DNA of 17,283 bases, taken from CBFGWV01 sp965652545 (GTDB lineage: Bacteria; Pseudomonadota; Gammaproteobacteria; Competibacterales; Competibacteraceae). The first letter of the stretch is position 1; the number at the start of each line of letters is the position of its first letter. The translations under genes were made by a program, and so were the position numbers. The notes under the pieces are model-generated. The model ran no database searches, was not told the DNA's origin, and saw only the letters and a list, made by a program, of their open reading frames with translations. The stretch is from the NCBI GenBank assembly GCA_965652545.1, contig CBFGWV010000075.1:1-17283 (forward strand). The letters run 5' to 3'. Below, piece by piece: positions 9,022 to 17,229 of this stretch.

Positions 9022-10287
9022 ATGAGCGTTGAAGTCAAAGTCCCCAACCTGCCGGAGTCGGTCGCCGACGCCACCCTGGTCACCTGGCACAAAAAGCCCG
9101 GCGATGCGGTCAAGCGCGACGAGAACCTGGTGGATCTGGAAACGGACAAGGTGGTGCTGGAGATTCCCGCGCCCGCCGACGGGGTGATGGCCGAGATCCT
9201 CGCCGAGGACGGCGCCACGGTAACCACCGGCGATATCATTGCGCGCATCAGCACCGACGGCGCCGCCGCGGCACCCGAGGAACCGACCAAAAATGCACCG
9301 ACCCCAGCCAAGGACGAACCGTCCAAGACGCCTGCCGGTGAGAACGACGACGTCGCCCTGGAGGCCTTGAGTCCGGCGGTCCGTCGGCTGGTCATGGAGA
9401 ACGAGCTGGACGTCCGGCGCATCTCCGGCTCCGGTCGCGACGGCCGTGTCACGAAAGAGGACGTGGTCAACTACATCAAGAACCGCGATGCCAGCGCCAA
9501 GAGCGCCCCGGCCCCGAAAGCTGCACAGCCCGCCCCCGCTGCGGCCAAACCGGCAACGGCCCCCGCGCCACAGGCAGCCGCAGAGGGTCGCGTCGAGCAG
9601 CGCGTGGCCATGACACGCCTGCGGGCGCGTATCGCCGAGCGCCTGCTGGAGGCCAAGAACAGCACCGCGATGTTGACCACGTTCAACGAGATCAACATGA
9701 AGCCGGTGATGGACTTGCGCGCCCGCTACAAGGAGCAGTTCGAAAAGACTCATGGCGTGAAGCTCGGTTTCATGTCGTTCTTCGTCAAGGCCAGCGTGGA
9801 GGCGTTGAAGAAGTTCCCCTCGGTCAACGCGTCCATCGACGGCACCGACATCATCTATCACGGCTACTACGACATCGGCATCGCCGTGAGCTCCCCGCGT
9901 GGGCTGGTAGTACCCATCCTGCGCGATGCCGACCAGATGAACCTGGCCGATATCGAAAAGGCCATCGGCGACTTCGGCAAGCGCGCTCGCGAAGGCGGCC
10001 TGACCGTCGAGGAGATGACCGGCGGGACCTTCACCATCACCAATGGCGGGGTGTTCGGCTCGCTGATGTCCACCCCCATCCTCAACCCGCCCCAAAGCGG
10101 CATCCTGGGCATGCACAAGACCATGGATCGGCCGATGGCCGAGAACGGCCAGGTCGTGATCCGGCCCATGATGTATGTGGCCCATTCATACGATCACCGC
10201 ATCATCGACGGCAAGGAGGCGGTGAGCTTCCTGGTCGCGATCAAGGACGCGCTGGAAGACCCCGCGCGCATGCTGCTGAATCTGTAG
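9022..10287 (+). CDS. sucB: Dihydrolipoyllysine-residue succinyltransferase, OGDH E2 component
   Basis: SucB forms the core of the 2-oxoglutarate dehydrogenase complex and transfers succinyl from lipoate to CoA. The 421-residue protein has the usual order: a lipoyl domain (1-77) with lipoylated lysine K43 in LETDKVVLEIP, an acidic/Pro linker, a peripheral-subunit-binding domain (about 113-153, LSPAVRRLVMENELD), an Ala-Pro-Lys flexible linker (about 157-187), and the catalytic acyltransferase domain ending in the DHRIIDG motif with H392 and D396. The ATG is preceded by AAAGGA at good spacing. It starts 27 bases after sucA and ends 28 bases before lpdA, so the three are an operon. One lipoyl domain is normal for SucB. 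The dihydrolipoyl acetyltransferase AceF is excluded by this single-domain layout and the sucA neighbour. Confidence 0.97.
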   Translation: MSVEVKVPNLPESVADATLVTWHKKPGDAVKRDENLVDLETDKVVLEIPAPADGVMAEILAEDGATVTTGDIIARISTDGAAAAPEEPTKNAPTPAKDEPSKTPAGENDDVALEALSPAVRRLVMENELDVRRISGSGRDGRVTKEDVVNYIKNRDASAKSAPAPKAAQPAPAAAKPATAPAPQAAAEGRVEQRVAMTRLRARIAERLLEAKNSTAMLTTFNEINMKPVMDLRARYKEQFEKTHGVKLGFMSFFVKASVEALKKFPSVNASIDGTDIIYHGYYDIGIAVSSPRGLVVPILRDADQMNLADIEKAIGDFGKRAREGGLTVEEMTGGTFTITNGGVFGSLMSTPILNPPQSGILGMHKTMDRPMAENGQVVIRPMMYVAHSYDHRIIDGKEAVSFLVAIKDALEDPARMLLNL

Positions 10288-10315
10288 GCTTCTATTGTCT
10301 TTTGGGGAAATATTT

Positions 10316-11743
<1,428 letters not shown>

Positions 11744-11760
11744 GCCCCGCCACACCCACG

Positions 11761-11789
11761 AAAGCCCGCGATGCGGGCTTTTCTTTTTT
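11761..11789 (+). terminator. Rho-independent terminator after sucAB-lpdA
   Basis: AAAGCCCGC pairs with GCGGGCTTT around a GAT loop, followed directly by a T-rich run (11779-11789, broken by a single C). It starts 17 bases after the lpdA stop and is a classic intrinsic terminator for the OGDH operon. Confidence 0.93.
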
Positions 11790-11793
11790 AAAG

Positions 11794-11927
11794 CCCCTCT
11801 CCCCTCGCGGGAGAGGGGTTGGGGAGAGGGGGATGTCGGATCACACCGCCAGACTCATTATCTTCGCCACGATCGGCCGCCCCCCTCTCCCCCGGCCCCT
11901 CCCCCGCCAGGGGGGAGGGGAGTCCCC
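11794..11927. repeat. Cluster of C/G palindromes, REP/BIME-like extragenic element
   Basis: Three inverted repeats are packed together. CCCCTCTCCC (11794-11803) pairs with GGGAGAGGGG (11809-11818). GGGGAGAGGGGG (11821-11832) pairs exactly with CCCCCTCTCCCC (11881-11892) across a 48-base loop. CCCCTCCCCC (11896-11905) pairs with GGGGGAGGGG (11911-11920), and GGGGAGTCCCC (11917-11927) is a further small palindrome. Strand bias switches from C-rich to G-rich and back. Motifs of the CCCCTCTCCC class are common extragenic repeats in proteobacteria. No coding capacity or transposase accompanies it. It is a different family from the repeats at the right end of the window. Confidence 0.75.
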
Positions 11928-11979
11928 GTCGCGACCTCACTGACGTGCCGTACATCGTCACCTTCATGCCAGGTCCCTG

Positions 11980-11988
11980 TGATACGAT
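11980..11988 (+). promoter_or_regulatory. Candidate extended -10 promoter for the SDR gene
   Basis: TGATACGAT matches the extended -10 pattern (TGn followed by TACGAT, four of six core bases). No good -35 lies at the expected distance (ACCTTC), which extended -10 promoters can tolerate. Transcription would begin near 11995, about 55 bases before the ATG at 12050. Confidence 0.4.
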
Positions 11989-11995
11989 TTCTCCT

Positions 11996-12026
11996 GTTCG
12001 ATACGAACCCGTTGTACGGACACAAC
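11996..12026. promoter_or_regulatory. Inverted repeats at the SDR promoter, possible operator
   Basis: GTTCG-ATA-CGAAC (11996-12008) is a perfect 13-bp palindrome, followed at once by GTTGT (12011-12015) and ACAAC (12022-12026) six bases apart. Both lie just downstream of the extended -10 and before the SDR ribosome-binding site, where a bound TetR-, ArsR- or MarR-like dimer would block transcription. No regulator gene lies beside it, so the identity of any binding protein is unknown. Confidence 0.35.
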
Positions 12027-12049
12027 AAACGGCTCAGGGGACATCTTCC

Positions 12050-12787
12050 ATGGCAGAAAAACCGACGGGAAAACCCGTTGCACTGGTCACCGGTGCCAAT
12101 CGCGGTATCGGGCTGGCGGTGGTCGAGGCCCTGGCAAAACGCGGGTTTCAAGTCATCCTGACCGCGCGTCATGCCCAGCGCGGCGACGTGGCGGCCGAGC
12201 GTCTGGCCGATCGCGGGCTGGATGTGCGCCCACATGCCCTGGATGTGACCAGCGAGCAGAGCATCGCCGCCTTGGGCGAGTTCGTGCGCAGCCGCTGCGG
12301 CCGCCTGGATGTGCTGATAAACAACGCTGGCATTCTGCCCGATGGGCACGGTATCGAGGATGCCAGCCGCGCCAGCGTGTTCAATGCCAGCCTGGATACC
12401 GTGAAGCTCGCCATGGACGTGAATGTCTACGGCCCGCTGCTACTGGCTCAGGAACTCGTCCCCCTGATGCGCCAGCGAGGTCGCGGGCGCATCGTCAACG
12501 TGTCCACGGGCATGGCGCAGCTGTCCGACATGGGTGGGCGCTTTCCGGCCTATCGCTTATCGAAGACCGCCTTGAACGCGCTTACTCGCATCCTGGCGGC
12601 CGAGACGGCCGACGACGGCATCCTGGTCAACGCGGTCTGCCCCGGCTGGGTGCGCACGGACATGGGCGGCCCGCAGGCCGAGCGCTCGCCGGAGGAGGCC
12701 GCCGAAGGCATCGTCTGGGCGGCAACGCTACCGGACGACGGACCGAGCGGCGGGTTTTTCAGGGACGGCCAGCGGCTCGACTGGTAA
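12050..12787 (+). CDS. Short-chain dehydrogenase/reductase, NAD(P)H-dependent carbonyl-reductase-like
   Basis: This classical SDR of 245 residues probably oxidises or reduces an alcohol/carbonyl substrate in the cytoplasm; the substrate is not identifiable. The cofactor motif TGANRGIG is at 14-21, NNAG at 91-94, and the catalytic set is N125, S152, Y168 and K172 (YRLSK). The post-catalytic VCPGWVRTDMGG (196-207) and the cofactor motif resemble the carbonyl reductase (CBR1-like) branch. AR at 39-40 after the second strand hints at NADP preference. AGGGG lies nine bases before the ATG at 12050. The open frame continues upstream to 11819 through the palindrome cluster, which is not credible coding sequence. 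The gene stands alone, convergent with the HAD gene with only 15 bases between their stops. Confidence 0.92.
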   Translation: MAEKPTGKPVALVTGANRGIGLAVVEALAKRGFQVILTARHAQRGDVAAERLADRGLDVRPHALDVTSEQSIAALGEFVRSRCGRLDVLINNAGILPDGHGIEDASRASVFNASLDTVKLAMDVNVYGPLLLAQELVPLMRQRGRGRIVNVSTGMAQLSDMGGRFPAYRLSKTALNALTRILAAETADDGILVNAVCPGWVRTDMGGPQAERSPEEAAEGIVWAATLPDDGPSGGFFRDGQRLDW

Positions 12788-12802
12788 CGCTGGCGCTGAA
12801 CG

Positions 12803-13510
12803 CTATGCCAGTGTCGCGATGAGCCCGTGCAAGCCCTCGAGCGTACGAACCTCGAGATCCGGTGCCGGCAGGTGCTCCGGCCAGGGCTGACCACCGCGAT
12901 TGACCCACACGGTACGGCAGCCCACCTGCGCGGCGGCGGCGACGTCGTGCTCCGGGTGATCGCCCACATGAATCATCTGCCGCGCCGGTACGCCTAAGCG
13001 CGCCAGCGCCATGTGGAACATTGCGGCATCCGGCTTGGCCACGCCGGTATCACAGGCGCAGAGCATGAACTCGAACAAATGCCCGAGGCCGATCCGATGC
13101 AGATCGGCATTGCCGTTGGTCAGCGCCACCAAGCGATAGCGGGTGGCCAGATGCTCCAGGGCGGGTATGGCATCGGCGAAACAGTCCACCCGGTTGCGCT
13201 CGACATAGAACACCTCGAAGGCGGCCTCGATGTCGAAGTCCGCATAGTCGACCGACTGCGCCGCCCGCGCCAGGGCGCGCTTGCGGATCCAGGTGCGGTC
13301 GTGCGCCATGTCCGGCGCCTCACCCGCCACCACCGCACCCAGCGCACGCAGTTCGCCGGCTGTGTAGCGCTGGGTCAGGCGTGGATAGCGCGCCTCCAGC
13401 CAGGCATGCAAGACGTCTTCAGCCCGGTCGATGATGGGCCAGATATCCCACAAGGTGTCATCGAGGTCGAAACTGATGACCGTGGGTGCCTGTGTATCGA
13501 TCTGCGCCAT
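12803..13510 (-). CDS. HAD-superfamily hydrolase, YigB-like phosphatase
   Basis: This 235-residue cytoplasmic HAD subfamily IA hydrolase probably dephosphorylates a small metabolite. All four HAD motifs are visible: DLDDTLWD (15-22) with nucleophile D15 and acid/base D17, T131-N132 in LTNGNAD, K159 in GVAKPD, and the acidic motif GDHPEHD with D184 and D189. A helical cap domain occupies about residues 25-115. The overall pattern recalls E. coli YigB, a flavin-precursor phosphatase, but HAD substrates cannot be read from sequence. The reading from 13558 overlaps metZ. The ATG at 13510 has GGAAGG about ten bases upstream and begins just after the metZ stop at 13515, so the two genes are almost certainly co-transcribed. 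Confidence 0.88.
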   Translation of the reverse strand: MAQIDTQAPTVISFDLDDTLWDIWPIIDRAEDVLHAWLEARYPRLTQRYTAGELRALGAVVAGEAPDMAHDRTWIRKRALARAAQSVDYADFDIEAAFEVFYVERNRVDCFADAIPALEHLATRYRLVALTNGNADLHRIGLGHLFEFMLCACDTGVAKPDAAMFHMALARLGVPARQMIHVGDHPEHDVAAAAQVGCRTVWVNRGGQPWPEHLPAPDLEVRTLEGLHGLIATLA

Positions 13511-13514
13511 ACGC

Positions 13515-14708
13515 TCATAACCTTCCCAGGCCGCGCTCCAGATCGGCCTGGATGTCACCGACGTGTTCCAGACCGACCGACAGGCGAATCAGGCCATCGG
13601 TGATACCTGCGGAGTCACGCTCGGCCTGGCTTAGACGCCCATGGGTGGTGGTCGCCGGGTGGGTGATAGTGGTTTTGACATCGCCGAGGTTGGCGGTAAT
13701 CGACAACAGCCGTACCGAGTCGATGACCGACCAGGCCGCATCGCGCCCACCGGCCAACTCGAAAGACACCACCCCGCCGAAGCCCGATTGCTGGCGTGCC
13801 GCCAGCGCGTGCTGCGGGTGCGACTCCAGTCCCGGATGATTGACCTTGCCCACCGCCGGATGCGCCTCCAGCCAGCGGGCCAGATTCAAAGCGTTCTCAC
13901 AGTGGGCGCGCATGCGAATGGGCAAGGTCTCCAGGCCCTTGTGCAGGACCCAGGCGTTGAACGGACTGAGCGTCGAACCCGTGGTGCGCAGGAAGCCGAA
14001 CACGTCCTTGCCCACACGCTGGGCATCGCCGAGCACCGCGCCGCCCATGCAGCGCCCCTGCCCGTCGATGTACTTGGTACCAGTGTGCACCACAAGGTCC
14101 GCACCCAGGGCCAACGGTTGCTGCAACACCGGCGTACAAAAGCAGTTGTCCACCGCCAGCAGCGCACCATGGGCGTGGGCGAGATCGGCCAGGGCCGGCA
14201 GGTCAGCGATCTGCATCAGCGGATTGGATGGAGACTCGACGAAGAACAGCTTGGTCTGCGGGGTCACCGCGGCCGCCCAAGCGTCGATATCGGTGAGGCG
14301 GACGAAGGTCGTCCCGATACCGAAGCGGCTGAAGTAGTTGGTGAACAGCGACACGGTGCTGCCGAACACCTCGTGAGCGCAGACGATGTGATCGCCCGAG
14401 CGCAGCAGCGACAAGCCCAAGGCGGTGATGGCCGCCATGCCCGAGGCCGTGGCGACACAGGCCTCCGCACCCTCCATCGCCGCCAGCCGGCGCTCGAAGG
14501 CATGCACCGTCGGGTTGGTGAAGCGCGAGTAGATATTGCCCTCGACAGCACCGGAGAAACGCGCGGCGGCCTCGGCGGCAGTATCGAAGACGAAGCTGGA
14601 GGTGGCGAAGATGGGGTCGGAGTGCTCCCCCTCGGGGGTACGCCGCTGGCCGGCGCGCACCGCAAGAGTATCGGGGTGCAACAGGCCTGGAAAATCGGAC
14701 GGATTCAT
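13515..14708 (-). CDS. metZ: O-succinylhomoserine sulfhydrylase
   Basis: MetZ is a PLP enzyme that condenses O-succinylhomoserine with sulfide to give homocysteine, by-passing the MetB/MetC transsulfuration route to methionine. The 397-residue protein follows Pseudomonas MetZ closely from the LAVRAGQRRTPEGEH segment (15-29) onward. Cys/Met-metabolism PLP family residues are present: Y60 in NIYSRFTNPT, D187 in AVDNCFCTP, the Schiff-base lysine K212 in TKYIDGQGR, and SITANLGDVKTT near the C-terminus. The ATG at 14708 has GGGAG five bases upstream, whereas the in-frame ATG at 14720 has no such site, so 14708 is preferred. It lies directly upstream of the HAD gene and 145 bases downstream of tauE on the same strand. 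A cystathionine gamma-synthase cannot be wholly excluded without assay, but the motif pattern favours MetZ. Confidence 0.94.
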   Translation of the reverse strand: MNPSDFPGLLHPDTLAVRAGQRRTPEGEHSDPIFATSSFVFDTAAEAAARFSGAVEGNIYSRFTNPTVHAFERRLAAMEGAEACVATASGMAAITALGLSLLRSGDHIVCAHEVFGSTVSLFTNYFSRFGIGTTFVRLTDIDAWAAAVTPQTKLFFVESPSNPLMQIADLPALADLAHAHGALLAVDNCFCTPVLQQPLALGADLVVHTGTKYIDGQGRCMGGAVLGDAQRVGKDVFGFLRTTGSTLSPFNAWVLHKGLETLPIRMRAHCENALNLARWLEAHPAVGKVNHPGLESHPQHALAARQQSGFGGVVSFELAGGRDAAWSVIDSVRLLSITANLGDVKTTITHPATTTHGRLSQAERDSAGITDGLIRLSVGLEHVGDIQADLERGLGRL

Positions 14709-14781
14709 AGGGTCTCCCATAACCGGCGAGGCCCGGGACCTTCACCTGTCGTGAACGACCCTCCCCTCGCTTTAGCGTGAT

Positions 14782-14811
14782 TTAGTAATGCGCCCGCAAG
14801 CTGAAGGTCAA
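14782..14811 (-). promoter_or_regulatory. Candidate promoter for metZ
   Basis: On the minus strand a -35 of TTGACC (14806-14811, five of six) stands 18 bases before a weak -10-like TACTAA (14782-14787). It lies in the 145-base gap between tauE and metZ and implies that metZ-HAD can be transcribed separately. No MetJ-box repeats or known SAM/SAH riboswitch core was recognised in this leader. Confidence 0.4.
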
Positions 14812-14853
14812 ATCGGCGCAGACCGCAAACGGTACGGCACCCTGAACACGATG

Positions 14854-15606
14854 TCAAAACTCCACGCCCAACCCGTCCATGATGAGCTTCAGGCCGGTGA
14901 GAAAGAGCAACACGTAGGCGATCCGATAGAACTGCGCCTCCGAGACCCGGCGATGCAACCAGACGCCCAGCCCGATACCCGCGGCGGCCACGGGCAACAG
15001 CATGACCGCCAGCTTGAGGTTGCCGATATTGAGCTGCCCGAGCATCGCGTAGGGCACGAGCTTGACGTAGTTGACCACCGCGAAGAACGCCACCGTGGTT
15101 GCCTGATACACCTGCCTCGGCAGCCGCTGGGGAAGCAGATACATGTTCAGCGGCGGCCCGCCGGCATGGGCGACGAAGCTCGTAAGACCCGCCGCCGCTC
15201 CCCAACCACCGGCCGCGATGACGCCGGGGCGCGCCCGCTCGGCGTTGCTGCGGCGCAGCCAGACGTTCAAGGTGAAACCCACGGCGATGGCACCGACCAG
15301 CAGGCGCAGCACATCGCGGTCCAGGTAGCCGAACAGCAGCCAGCCGGCGGCGATACCCAGTACCGACGCCGGCAGCAGGCGAAGCAGCGAGCGGACATCC
15401 CAGCGCCCCCAGAAGGCCCACAGGTTCATGAGATCCATGGCGCACAGCACCGGCAGCAGGATAGCCGCCGCGAGCACCGGATCCATATATAAAGCCATGA
15501 CCGGTACGCCGGCGACGCCGAGCCCACCACCGAAGCCGCCCTTCGACACCCCGACGATCACCACCGCCGTCACAGCCACCAACCAGAACAGCGGATCGGC
15601 GCTCAT
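14854..15606 (-). CDS. Sulfite exporter TauE/SafE family membrane protein
   Basis: This 250-residue integral membrane protein of the TauE/SafE (DUF81) family is probably an exporter of sulfite, sulfonates or related anions; many members have unknown substrates. About eight hydrophobic segments are visible, near residues 7-24, 33-60, 74-93, 98-116, 128-146, 168-185, 197-216 and 228-244. The family half-motifs are clear: KGGFGGGLG (22-30) after the first helix and HAGGPPLNMYLLP (147-159) in the second repeat. GAGG lies about eight bases before the ATG at 15606. It is divergent from the hydrolase-OsmC gene, with 68 bases between starts, and upstream of metZ on the same strand. The metZ neighbour suggests, but does not prove, a sulfur substrate. 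Confidence 0.9.
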   Translation of the reverse strand: MSADPLFWLVAVTAVVIVGVSKGGFGGGLGVAGVPVMALYMDPVLAAAILLPVLCAMDLMNLWAFWGRWDVRSLLRLLPASVLGIAAGWLLFGYLDRDVLRLLVGAIAVGFTLNVWLRRSNAERARPGVIAAGGWGAAAGLTSFVAHAGGPPLNMYLLPQRLPRQVYQATTVAFFAVVNYVKLVPYAMLGQLNIGNLKLAVMLLPVAAAGIGLGVWLHRRVSEAQFYRIAYVLLFLTGLKLIMDGLGVEF

Positions 15607-15674
15607 CCAAACCTCGCTCGATGTCGTAACGTGCGCATAGTGGCATAACCAGATCCTGTTCCAGCGGAGGCACC

Positions 15675-16907
15675 ATGCCCAGCCAGACGTTGAGATTCAC
15701 CAGCCGCACCGGTCATGAACTGGCCGCACGCCTCGACCGGCCGCACGGACCGGTTCACGCGTACGCTTTGTTCGCCCATTGCTTCACCTGCTCGAAGGAC
15801 TTATTCGCCGCCGTGCGAATCGCCGCGGCATTGAACGAGCGGGGCATCGCCGTGCTGCGCATCGACTTTACCGGGCTGGGCGAGAGTGGCGGCGAATTCG
15901 CGGACTCGACATTCTCGTCCAATATCGAAGACTTGCTCGATGCGGCCGATTATCTGCGGGCGCACCATCGCGCGCCGCAGATCCTGATCGGGCACAGCCT
16001 GGGCGGCGCAGCCGTGCTGGCCGCGGCCGGGCGCATCGACGAATGCCGTGCGGTGGCCACTATTGGCGCGCCGGCCGACCCTGCGCATGTGGCACACCTG
16101 TTCGAGAGCTCGCGCGAGATCATCGAAGCCACCGGTGAGGCCGTGGTCCGTCTGGCCGGGCGGCGCTTTACCGTGCGCAAGACGCTGTTGGACGACCTGT
16201 CGGACCAGAACCAGCAGGCCCGTATCGCCGCCTTGCGCCGCCCGCTGCTGATCCTGCACGCGCCGCTGGATGAGATCGTCGGCTTGGACAACGCACGCCG
16301 CATCTACGAGGCTGCCCTGCACCCCAAGAGCTTCGTCGCGCTGGATGGGGCCGACCACCTGCTGACCCGTCACAGCGATGCCGAGTACGTCGCCACCGTC
16401 ATCGCCGCCTGGGCCTCGCGTTACCTCGACGCGCCGGCCGGCCTGCTCCCGCCGCCGGCGCCCCAGACCGGCGCAGTCGTCGTGGCCAACACCAGCGCCG
16501 AAACCTTCCCGCACCACGTCGTCGTCGGCCCACACGTGCTGCGCGCCGACGAACCGGTGTCGGTCGGCGGCAGCGACACCGGACCGACACCGTACGACTT
16601 GCTGTCCGCCGCCCTGGCGACGTGTACCAGCATGACAATACGCATGTACGCCGCGCGTAAGGGGATCGCACTGCAAACAGTGGAAGTCAGCGTCGCCCAC
16701 GGCAAGATCCACGCCGCCGATTGCGCCGATTGCGAAACCCGCGAGGGCCGGGTGGACCAGTTCACCCGGCGTATCCGCCTGCCACAGGGGCTCACAGAGG
16801 CACAGCGTCAACGCCTGCTGGAGATCGCCGACCGCTGTCCGGTGCACCGGACCCTGGAGAGCGAAATCCGCATCGTTACGTCATTGCACAGCGATGAGCC
16901 GGGCTAA
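15675..16907 (+). CDS. Fused alpha/beta-hydrolase and OsmC-like protein
   Basis: This 410-residue two-domain protein belongs to a known but little characterised fusion family. The N-terminal alpha/beta hydrolase (about 1-252) has the HCFTCSKD oxyanion-side motif (35-42), GHSLGG with nucleophile S108, likely acid D199 in HAPLDE and H228 in GADHLL. After a Pro-rich linker (254-265) the OsmC domain (about 268-405) carries the two peroxidatic/resolving cysteines, C317 in ALATCTSM and C388 in ADRCPVH. OsmC proteins reduce organic hydroperoxides with thiols, so the fusion may hydrolyse an ester or thioester and detoxify a peroxide. Extra cysteine pairs are at 36/39 and 350/353 (CADC). GGAGG lies five bases before the ATG. 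The gene is divergent from tauE and followed at 42 bases by the REP array. Confidence 0.94.
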   Translation: MPSQTLRFTSRTGHELAARLDRPHGPVHAYALFAHCFTCSKDLFAAVRIAAALNERGIAVLRIDFTGLGESGGEFADSTFSSNIEDLLDAADYLRAHHRAPQILIGHSLGGAAVLAAAGRIDECRAVATIGAPADPAHVAHLFESSREIIEATGEAVVRLAGRRFTVRKTLLDDLSDQNQQARIAALRRPLLILHAPLDEIVGLDNARRIYEAALHPKSFVALDGADHLLTRHSDAEYVATVIAAWASRYLDAPAGLLPPPAPQTGAVVVANTSAETFPHHVVVGPHVLRADEPVSVGGSDTGPTPYDLLSAALATCTSMTIRMYAARKGIALQTVEVSVAHGKIHAADCADCETREGRVDQFTRRIRLPQGLTEAQRQRLLEIADRCPVHRTLESEIRIVTSLHSDEPG

Positions 16908-16949
16908 GCGCGGGAGACGACAGTCGCAAACTCAAGAACTCCGGCACCC

Positions 16950-17049
16950 GTAGGAACTCTGCCCTCAGGGCGATTGCCGCGGGTGGCGCCAAAAGCCCGC
17001 AGGTCTGGCGCCAACCCAAGCCGAATCGCGCACAGGGGTGCGCTCCTAC
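16950..17049. repeat. REP-pair (BIME-like) core, copy 1
   Basis: The left REP (from 16950, plus strand) has a degraded hairpin, CTCTG against CAGGG. The right REP (17021-17049, minus strand) has an intact 6-bp GCGCAC/GTGCGC stem with a four-base loop. The spacer contains a GCGGG/CCCGC pair and two TGGCGCCA palindromes (16984-16991 and 17006-17013) whose starts are 22 bases apart, about two helical turns. Confidence 0.8.
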
Positions 17050-17089
17050 AGGTGCCCAGGTTCAACATCGGAACCGGCTACTGGCATCC

Positions 17090-17189
17090 GTAGGAACTCT
17101 GCCCTCAGGGCGATTGCCGCGGGTGGCGCCAAAAGCCCGCAGGTCTGGCGCCAACCCAAGCCGAATCGCGCACAGGGGTGCGCTCCTAC
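17090..17189. repeat. REP-pair (BIME-like) core, copy 2, identical to copy 1
   Basis: It is base-for-base identical to copy 1; the identical block covers 16948-17060 and 17088-17200 (113 bp). It carries the same mismatched left hairpin, which implies copying after that hairpin had decayed. Confidence 0.8.
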
Positions 17190-17229
17190 AGGTGCCCAGG
17201 CTCAAGATCAGAGCCCACTACTGGCACCC

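Noticed and set aside
11819..12049. N-terminal extension of the SDR frame
   Set aside because: It runs through the palindrome cluster and promoter region; the SDR fold begins just after the ATG at 12050, which has a ribosome-binding site.
14709..14853. SAM or SAH riboswitch in the metZ leader
   Set aside because: I could not recognise the conserved core or pseudoknot of SAM-II, SAM-I or SAH riboswitches; only a plausible promoter and small chance hairpins are visible. A covariance-model search would decide.
16950..17189. Insertion sequence remnants
   Set aside because: There is no transposase-like coding sequence and no clear target-site duplication; the GTAG-hairpin layout fits REP pairs better, although a short MITE is not fully excluded.
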